A stretch of DNA of 19,934 bases from contig RKCM01000142.1 of NCBI GenBank assembly GCA_014858325.1, positions 1 to 19,934 of the forward strand, in the 5' to 3' direction. The notes under the pieces are model-generated. The model saw only the letters and a list, made by a program, of their open reading frames with translations. It was not told the origin of the DNA and searched no databases. Shown here piece by piece: positions 16,148 to 19,934 of this stretch; the first letter of the stretch is position 1; every line of letters begins with the position of its first letter. The position numbers and the translations under genes were made by a program. The stretch is from Oscillospiraceae bacterium (GTDB lineage Bacteria > Bacillota > Clostridia > Oscillospirales > Ruminococcaceae).

Positions 16148-16879
16148 TCAAGCCTTCTCATACGCATCGCAGACTTCTTTGGTATCCCCCACCATCTGCA
16201 CGGTACCGTGCTCCAGCCAGACGACCTTGGAGCACATCTCGCGGATCTGCTCCAGATTGTGGGAGACGAACAGCACGGTCGTGCCGCCGCTCATCATTTC
16301 CATCATCCGCTTCCGGCTCTTCTCCTGGAAGTTGGCGTCGCCCACCGAGAGGATCTCGTCCACGATGAGGATCTCCGGCTGCACCTCTGCCGCAACAGAG
16401 AAAGCCAGACGCGCCAGCATGCCGGACGAGTAGTTGCGGATGGGCATCTCAATGAAATCGCCCAGCTCGGAAAATGCCACGATCTCGTCATACTTTGCCT
16501 TCAGGAACTCCTCGCTGTAGCCCAGGATGGCACCGTTCAGGTAGATGTTCTCCCGGCCGGTGAGGTCGAAATCGAAGCCGGAGCCCAGCTCCAGCATGGG
16601 GACGATGTTGCCCCGGGTGATGACCTTGCCCTCCGTGGGTTCCAGAATGCCGGAGATGACTTTCAGGGTCGTGCTCTTGCCCGCGCCGTTGTGCCCGATG
16701 AGGCCCACGGTCTCGCCCTTTTTCACGGTGAAGGAAACGTGGTTCAGGGCGGTGAAGTCCTGAAATTCCAGCTTGCCGCGCAGGGCGGTGGTCACAAATT
16801 CTTTCAGCGAGAGGATGCGGTCCGCGTTCATGTGGAAGCGCATCGTCACGTCGTTTACTTCGATCATCGTTTTGCTCAT
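16148..16879 (-). CDS. ABC transporter ATPase for polysaccharide or teichoic-acid-type export (Wzt/TagH-like)
   Basis: Powers export of a lipid-linked glycan through the permease encoded just upstream. The 243-residue protein has Walker A GHNGAGKST (62-70), signature SSGML (151-155), Walker B LIVDE (171-175) and the switch His207 (SHN). The N-terminal stretch before Walker A (DVTMRFHM, ILSLKEF) and LGSGFDFDLTGRENIYLNG are typical of the Wzt/TagH subfamily. It stops right after the ATPase fold, so the C-terminal glycan-binding domain of O9a-type Wzt is absent. GGAGG (16893-16889) lies 9 bases upstream; the ATG is 15 bases after the permease stop, so the two are coupled. Base composition is high-GC like the host (38 of 60 G+C at 16681-16740). 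Confidence 0.93.
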   Translation of the reverse strand: MSKTMIEVNDVTMRFHMNADRILSLKEFVTTALRGKLEFQDFTALNHVSFTVKKGETVGLIGHNGAGKSTTLKVISGILEPTEGKVITRGNIVPMLELGSGFDFDLTGRENIYLNGAILGYSEEFLKAKYDEIVAFSELGDFIEMPIRNYSSGMLARLAFSVAAEVQPEILIVDEILSVGDANFQEKSRKRMMEMMSGGTTVLFVSHNLEQIREMCSKVVWLEHGTVQMVGDTKEVCDAYEKA

Positions 16880-16894
16880 AACGTCCCGCCTCCC

Positions 16895-18370
16895 TTACAG
16901 ATACAGCACAAATTTGTTCTGGGTCTTTTTGAACACCAGTGCGCCCACCAGCAGTGCGGCCAGCGCCATCAGCAGGCACTGCACATAGACCACCGGATCC
17001 GGCGAAACCCCGCCCAGGATACAGGTGCGCTCCGCTTTGATGATGTGATACAGCGGGTTGAACTGCAGCACAAACTTGAATTGATCCGGGATGATGGTCT
17101 CTGGGTAGAACAGCGGCGTGGCGTACATCCAGATCATGCTGAAAACGTTCCAGAGAAACTGCACATCCCGGAAGAAGACCATGGCCGCAGAAAGCAGCAT
17201 AGCCACGCCCAGCGTAAAGAGGATAAGGCAGACCAAAAAGTACAGCGCCAGCAGCGCCGATTTGCGGAAGTGCACGCCTGTCAGCAGGGAGACCATCAGC
17301 ATAGGGACCAGCGAAATGGCCAGATTGACCACCGAGGACATCACGCGGGTGAGGGGGTAGATGTACTTGGGCATGTAGACCTTGGTGATGAGGCCGGAGT
17401 TGCCGATGATGGACATCAGGCCCATACCGCAGGCCTCGTTGAAGAAGTTGAACGAGACGATGCCGATGAGCAGGTAGGCCGGGTAATACTCGATATCGGA
17501 TTTGAAGATGGTGGAGAAGATGAAGTACTGCACCGTCATGGTCAGCAGCGGATTCAAAAAGCTCCAGAACACGCCCAGGACCGAGCGCTTGTACTTGGTC
17601 TTGAAGTCGCGGGAAACCAACTGCTTGATGAGGAAGCGATATTTTTTCACGGCCAGGATCGCCGCAGCGAGCACATCCGGCTGGCCGTGCAGATAACGGC
17701 TCCACACCAGGACCAAGACCGCCAGCAGCACAGCTCCGATGATGCTCACCAGTGCTCCGTAATGCTGGCCTGCCCGGATAAAGTCTGTGCCGGCGGTACT
17801 GAAGCAGAGCTGGCCCACAGCCTGCTGCCCGTTCAACACCAGTCCGCCCACGGCCCCATTGCTGCCGTCCATCAGAGGCGAAACGGCGGAACCTTCCCAG
17901 GAATCCGCTGTAATGCGAAGCGCAAGTTCTACGCCGGGTAGATCTTCCAACGGCTGCTCCGCGTAGAGGGTGGTCGTGCCGCCCTCCGGGATCGTGGCAG
18001 CGTCAAACTGACCGCTCATCAGCACCTGATCGGTATCGGTCCGCAGCAGTTCCATAGAAACCGTTCCTGCGTTTTCACGGTAATACGTACCCCAGAGCAC
18101 AGAGACGGATTCCAGCCGCTGCACATTTGTCTGAAAATACTGTGTCACCTCGTTCCCGCGGCACAGTTCAACCGTGCCGGAAGTGGCCGCAGGCATTTTC
18201 TGTTCTCCGCGGGATTCCCGATACCGCAGCTGGTCGCCCGTCAAAAAGTAAAATGCGACCACAAAAATAAGGTAGGCGATGAAGATTCCCTGTAACACCT
18301 GCTTGAGGTAGCGATAATTTTCCTCCGCCTCCTTTTTCTTTTCCTTTTTAATATGCTCTTTCTTCAGCAT
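16895..18370 (-). CDS. ABC-2 polysaccharide export permease (Wzm/TagG-like) with an added extracytoplasmic domain
   Basis: Forms the membrane channel of the glycan exporter with the ATPase downstream. The 491-residue protein has a charged cytoplasmic start (Lys/Glu-rich, 1-20), TM1 at about 26-44, an extracytoplasmic region at about 45-204, TM2 at about 205-224, and then the classical ABC-2 permease from about 248, opening with LVSRDFKTKYKRSVLGVFWS (251-270). About six hydrophobic segments follow up to the C-terminus. Ordinary Wzm/TagG permeases are about 260 residues and lack the first part. The extra region looks beta-rich, with VLWGTYYRENAGTVSMELL (91-109) as its most distinctive stretch. 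AAGGAG (18386-18381) lies 10 bases upstream; the ATG overlaps the end of the preceding glycosyltransferase by 7 bases. No frameshift is apparent at the fusion. Confidence 0.9.
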   Translation of the reverse strand: MLKKEHIKKEKKKEAEENYRYLKQVLQGIFIAYLIFVVAFYFLTGDQLRYRESRGEQKMPAATSGTVELCRGNEVTQYFQTNVQRLESVSVLWGTYYRENAGTVSMELLRTDTDQVLMSGQFDAATIPEGGTTTLYAEQPLEDLPGVELALRITADSWEGSAVSPLMDGSNGAVGGLVLNGQQAVGQLCFSTAGTDFIRAGQHYGALVSIIGAVLLAVLVLVWSRYLHGQPDVLAAAILAVKKYRFLIKQLVSRDFKTKYKRSVLGVFWSFLNPLLTMTVQYFIFSTIFKSDIEYYPAYLLIGIVSFNFFNEACGMGLMSIIGNSGLITKVYMPKYIYPLTRVMSSVVNLAISLVPMLMVSLLTGVHFRKSALLALYFLVCLILFTLGVAMLLSAAMVFFRDVQFLWNVFSMIWMYATPLFYPETIIPDQFKFVLQFNPLYHIIKAERTCILGGVSPDPVVYVQCLLMALAALLVGALVFKKTQNKFVLYL

Positions 18371-19311
18371 AAAGAAGCTTCTCCTTCAATTGATTTTTTG
18401 TCTTCCTGCGCTGTGTTCAGATACTCGACCTTCGGCGCAAATCCAATTCCCCGCACCATGCTGCTTCCTAAGACCCATAATCGCTTCAGGCGGTGGTCTT
18501 TTGCATGGAGCAGCACTTCCAGCCCATGCTTCCCGCAGCGAGCCAGATAGTAGCAGACGCCTTTGGCGCCCTCCTGCCGATAGGTATAGTTTTCGTTGCG
18601 GTAGGCATAGCGATAGCGGTCAATGCGTTCCGGCACATCCAGTGCCAGATTGCTGCCGTTGTTTTGCGTCATCGCGTGCACCACGCGGCTCTTTCCCGCA
18701 ATGAAGCTGGGCATTCCCTGCCGCACGGCAATGCGCCGTGTGTATTCGATGTCATCGCCCCAAATAAAAAAATCTTTGATCGGCAAGCCAACCTGCTGCA
18801 CCACGCAGGCCCGCAGAAAGAGCGATACAAAGGTCGCCTGCTCGGCCTGCAAAAGCCCGTATTTCAGCAATTCGCTGTAATCCCAGAAGCTTTTTTTGGC
18901 TTTTTGCCGATTCATTCGGCACTCGTGCCCATCTGTCCACAAGGCCACGCTGCTCAGCCAACCGTAGTCTCCGTGCAAAGCGGTATCCGCTTCCAGCAGC
19001 GCTTCCAAAGCCTCCGGCTCCGGGAAGCAGTCATCGTCCATGAGCCAGATGAATGGATATCCTCTCTCCGCCGCCCAGCGCACCCCAAAGCTGAACCCTC
19101 CGGCACCGCCCTGATTTTTCTCCATTCGGTGATAGCAAATGGCAGAGTCTTCCCGCATGGCTTCCCGGACTTCAGCTTCGGTATCGTCGGTGCTGGCGTT
19201 GTCCACTACAAGGATATCGCACGGTCTGCTCTGCCCTCGCAGCGCCTGCAGACATTGGAGCAACATATTCTTTCGGTTATAGGTAACCACCACTGCTGCA
19301 ACTTGATTCAT
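18364..19311 (-). CDS. Family 2 glycosyltransferase, GlfT-like (probable galactofuranosyltransferase)
   Basis: Likely transfers a sugar, perhaps galactofuranose, during glycan assembly. The 315-residue product starts with VAAVVVTYNRKNMLLQCL (4-21) and has VVDNASTDDT (35-44), IWLMDDDCFP (88-97) and IWGDDIEY (183-190), followed by His212. The W-x-M-DDD and WGDD-E combination resembles Galf transferases of the GlfT1/GlfT2 group, and glf in the same locus supports this; substrate is still an inference. The start at 19311 is chosen because the family fold begins there and AGGGA lies 5 bases upstream; in-frame starts at 19350 (ATG) or 19356 (TTG) are possible. It overlaps the permease start by 7 bases, so the two are translationally coupled. 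No convincing promoter was seen in the 43 bases between the terminator at 19354 and this start. Confidence 0.87.
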   Translation of the reverse strand: MNQVAAVVVTYNRKNMLLQCLQALRGQSRPCDILVVDNASTDDTEAEVREAMREDSAICYHRMEKNQGGAGGFSFGVRWAAERGYPFIWLMDDDCFPEPEALEALLEADTALHGDYGWLSSVALWTDGHECRMNRQKAKKSFWDYSELLKYGLLQAEQATFVSLFLRACVVQQVGLPIKDFFIWGDDIEYTRRIAVRQGMPSFIAGKSRVVHAMTQNNGSNLALDVPERIDRYRYAYRNENYTYRQEGAKGVCYYLARCGKHGLEVLLHAKDHRLKRLWVLGSSMVRGIGFAPKVEYLNTAQEDKKSIEGEASLC

Positions 19312-19353
19312 GTTTTTCCCTGATATGATAAAATCTACCTTTTTTCGCATACG

Positions 19354-19385
19354 CAAAACACCCCGGGCGAAAAATCGCCCAGGGG
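19354..19385 (-). terminator. Rho-independent terminator after the small ORF
   Basis: Minus strand: CCCC, bulged T, GGGCGA, loop TTTT, TCGCCC GGGG, then TGTTTTG (hairpin 19385-19361). The stem has 10 bp with one bulge. It follows the stop of the 39-codon ORF by 4 bases and precedes the first glycosyltransferase, so it defines a short separate transcript or acts as an attenuator of the glycan locus. Confidence 0.75.
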
Positions 19386-19389
19386 AATT

Positions 19390-19509
19390 TCAGATGCAGT
19401 TTTCCGCAATTGCTGCAGTATAGACGACCGCGCATACAGCGTTTGCCATGCGTTCTGCTTTCTCAGCAGATCTTGCATCGACACAGCAGCTTCTGGTATA
19501 ACGCGACAC
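19390..19509 (-). CDS. Possible small peptide gene (39 codons) or small RNA
   Basis: A GTG at 19509 opens 39 codons ending in TGA at 19392-19390. AAAGGG lies 8 bases upstream of the GTG. The predicted peptide starts MSRYTRSCCVDARSAEKAER and continues Ala-rich, with Cys at positions 8, 9, 26 and 38 and an Ala/Val-rich C-terminal half (22-35) that could form a helix. It does not match a family I can name. A terminator begins 4 bases after the stop and candidate promoters lie at 19611-19603 and 19706-19678, so a transcript of about 200-300 bases is well supported; whether it is translated is not. Codon choice is less GC-rich at third positions than in the glycolytic genes. An untranslated leader or small RNA is the main alternative. 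Confidence 0.4.
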   Translation of the reverse strand: MSRYTRSCCVDARSAEKAERMANAVCAVVYTAAIAENCI

Positions 19510-19602
19510 TCGTCTCACCCTTTCTTGTCCTCGAAGGCATCCTCCATCCTACGAATGGAAAAATACCCGAACATTCGACATCATTGCGTCAAACCTTTCC
19601 GT

Positions 19603-19611
19603 ATTTTATCA
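19603..19611 (-). promoter_or_regulatory. Extended -10 promoter candidate for the small transcript
   Basis: Minus strand TGATAAAAT (19611-19603) matches TGnTAtAAT with one change. No good -35 lies 17 bases upstream. The start would be near 19596, giving a transcript of roughly 215-240 bases ending at the terminator at 19354-19385. Confidence 0.45.
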
Positions 19612-19677
19612 TAGTTGCAGACATACAGAGTCGAACTCATAAAAAAATGCTCTATTTCAAAATGAAGTACGAATTTT

Positions 19678-19706
19678 CTTATCACTCCTTAGGATGGTTT
19701 TGTCAA
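19678..19706 (-). promoter_or_regulatory. Second promoter candidate for the small transcript or glycan locus
   Basis: Minus strand TTGACA (19706-19701), 17-base spacer, GATAAG (19683-19678). The -35 is perfect and the -10 matches at 4 of 6. It lies just downstream of the gap terminator, as expected for the first promoter of the next unit. Confidence 0.55.
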
Positions 19707-19754
19707 ACGGCCATGCTCACCAACCGACAGCAGACACGCGGATTTTAACACAAC

Positions 19755-19801
19755 AAAAAACCGCCCTCCCGCTCATGGCAAAGCCACAAGCGGGAGGGCG
19801 G
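19755..19801 (-). terminator. Strong Rho-independent terminator of gap
   Basis: Minus strand: CCGCCCTCCCGCT (19801-19789) pairs perfectly over 13 bp with AGCGGGAGGGCGG (19773-19761), with an inner TGGC/GCCA extension, followed by TTTTTT. It begins 35 bases after the gap stop codon. Confidence 0.95.
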
Positions 19802-19836
19802 ATAAAGCTTTACTTCAATTCAGAAGCCAAACTCCA

Positions 19837-19934
19837 TTAGCAGTTCTCAGCGAAGTACTTAATGGTACGGACCATCTGAGAGGTGTAGGAGTTCTCGTTG
19901 TCGTACCAAGACACGACCTGAACCTGATAGGTAT
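19837..19934 (-). CDS. gap: Glyceraldehyde-3-phosphate dehydrogenase, C-terminal end (partial)
   Basis: The last 31 complete codons are present; the rest lies beyond the right edge. The visible C-terminus contains VVSWYDNENSYTSQMVRTIK and ends KYFAENC, which is the conserved end of class I GAPDH: the W-Y-D-N-E motif closes the catalytic domain near the NAD site. The enzyme oxidises glyceraldehyde 3-phosphate to 1,3-bisphosphoglycerate, the substrate of the pgk product. The stop TAA is at 19839-19837. It has the same orientation as pgk-tpiA-gpmI but is separated from them by the glycan locus. Confidence 0.95.
   Translation of the reverse strand, partial: TYQVQVVSWYDNENSYTSQMVRTIKYFAENC

Larger units (their letters stand above)
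19510..19836. other. Non-coding stretch between the small ORF and gap
   Basis: This AT-rich interval holds the gap terminator (19755-19801) and the candidate promoters of the small transcript. A 6-bp dyad CGAATG/CATTCG (19552-19557 with 19572-19577) and very short ORFs on the minus strand (11 codons at 19584-19549, 25 codons at 19540-19463) lack convincing ribosome binding sites. A plus-strand reading of 112 codons at 19410-19748 has no plausible start context and crosses the candidate promoters. No RNA family was recognised. Confidence 0.6.

Noticed and set aside
16107..16151. ATG start at 16151 for the 347-residue glycosyltransferase
   Set aside because: It overlaps the ATPase gene and lacks a good ribosome binding site, whereas the GTG at 16106 follows a perfect AGGAGG at 9 bases.
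19495..19525. AAAGGGTGAGACG as a T-box motif
   Set aside because: The T-box core (AGGGTGGNACCGCG) does not match beyond AGGGTG, and no aminoacyl-tRNA synthetase or amino-acid gene follows.
19463..19540. Minus-strand 25-codon ORF starting ATGCCT, and an 11-codon ORF at 19584-19549
   Set aside because: In the first, GGAGG touches the ATG with no spacing; the second has its only possible site at the very 5' end of the predicted transcript. Both are too short to support alone.
19410..19748. Plus-strand 112-codon ORF
   Set aside because: No ribosome binding site, no family resemblance, and it runs over the minus-strand small ORF and promoter candidates.

Overview
The window looks like a chromosomal stretch from a fairly GC-rich anaerobic Firmicute. 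A Faecalibacterium-like member of the Oscillospiraceae/Clostridia is my best guess. This is inferred from strong AGGAGG ribosome binding sites, a clostridial group B-type [FeFe] hydrogenase, an MtaB-type tRNA methylthiotransferase, a Firmicute-sized glucose-6-phosphate isomerase, and sigma-A promoters of the TTGACA-17-TATAAT type. No rRNA, tRNA, CRISPR array, insertion sequence or phage gene was seen.

Left part (1-7503): a promoter and start codon of a gene leaving the left edge, a small P-loop ATP-binding protein, pgi, and a secreted D,D-carboxypeptidase, all on the minus strand. Divergent from the carboxypeptidase is mtaB (+). It is followed by a monocistronic [FeFe] hydrogenase with a long structured leader and a strong terminator, then a small exported protein of unknown function. 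A large bidirectional hairpin at 7452-7503 closes this part.

Middle (7528-11257): gpmI, tpiA and pgk on the minus strand, transcribed as pgk-tpiA-gpmI from a clear promoter upstream of pgk. A strong terminator-like hairpin lies between pgk and tpiA. With pgi at the left and the 3' end of gap at the right edge, the window carries five glycolytic genes in one orientation.

Right part (11363-19801): a minus-strand surface-glycan locus sits between gap and pgk. In transcription order it holds a GlfT-like family 2 glycosyltransferase, a Wzm/TagG-type ABC permease with an unusual extracytoplasmic domain inserted near its N-terminus, a short Wzt/TagH-type ATPase, two AT-rich family 2 glycosyltransferases, UDP-galactopyranose mutase (glf), and a sugar-phosphate nucleotidyltransferase. 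Most joints are tight, with spacers of about 12-40 bases or overlaps; the gap before glf is 79 bases. The genes together suggest assembly of a galactofuranose-containing glycan in the cytoplasm and its export by the ABC transporter. Ahead of the locus lies a 39-codon small ORF with candidate promoters and its own terminator; it may be a peptide gene or a small RNA.

The most interesting items are the permease architecture, the glycan locus embedded among glycolytic genes, the small ORF at 19390-19509, the base-composition mosaic in the two middle glycosyltransferases, and several structured leaders.
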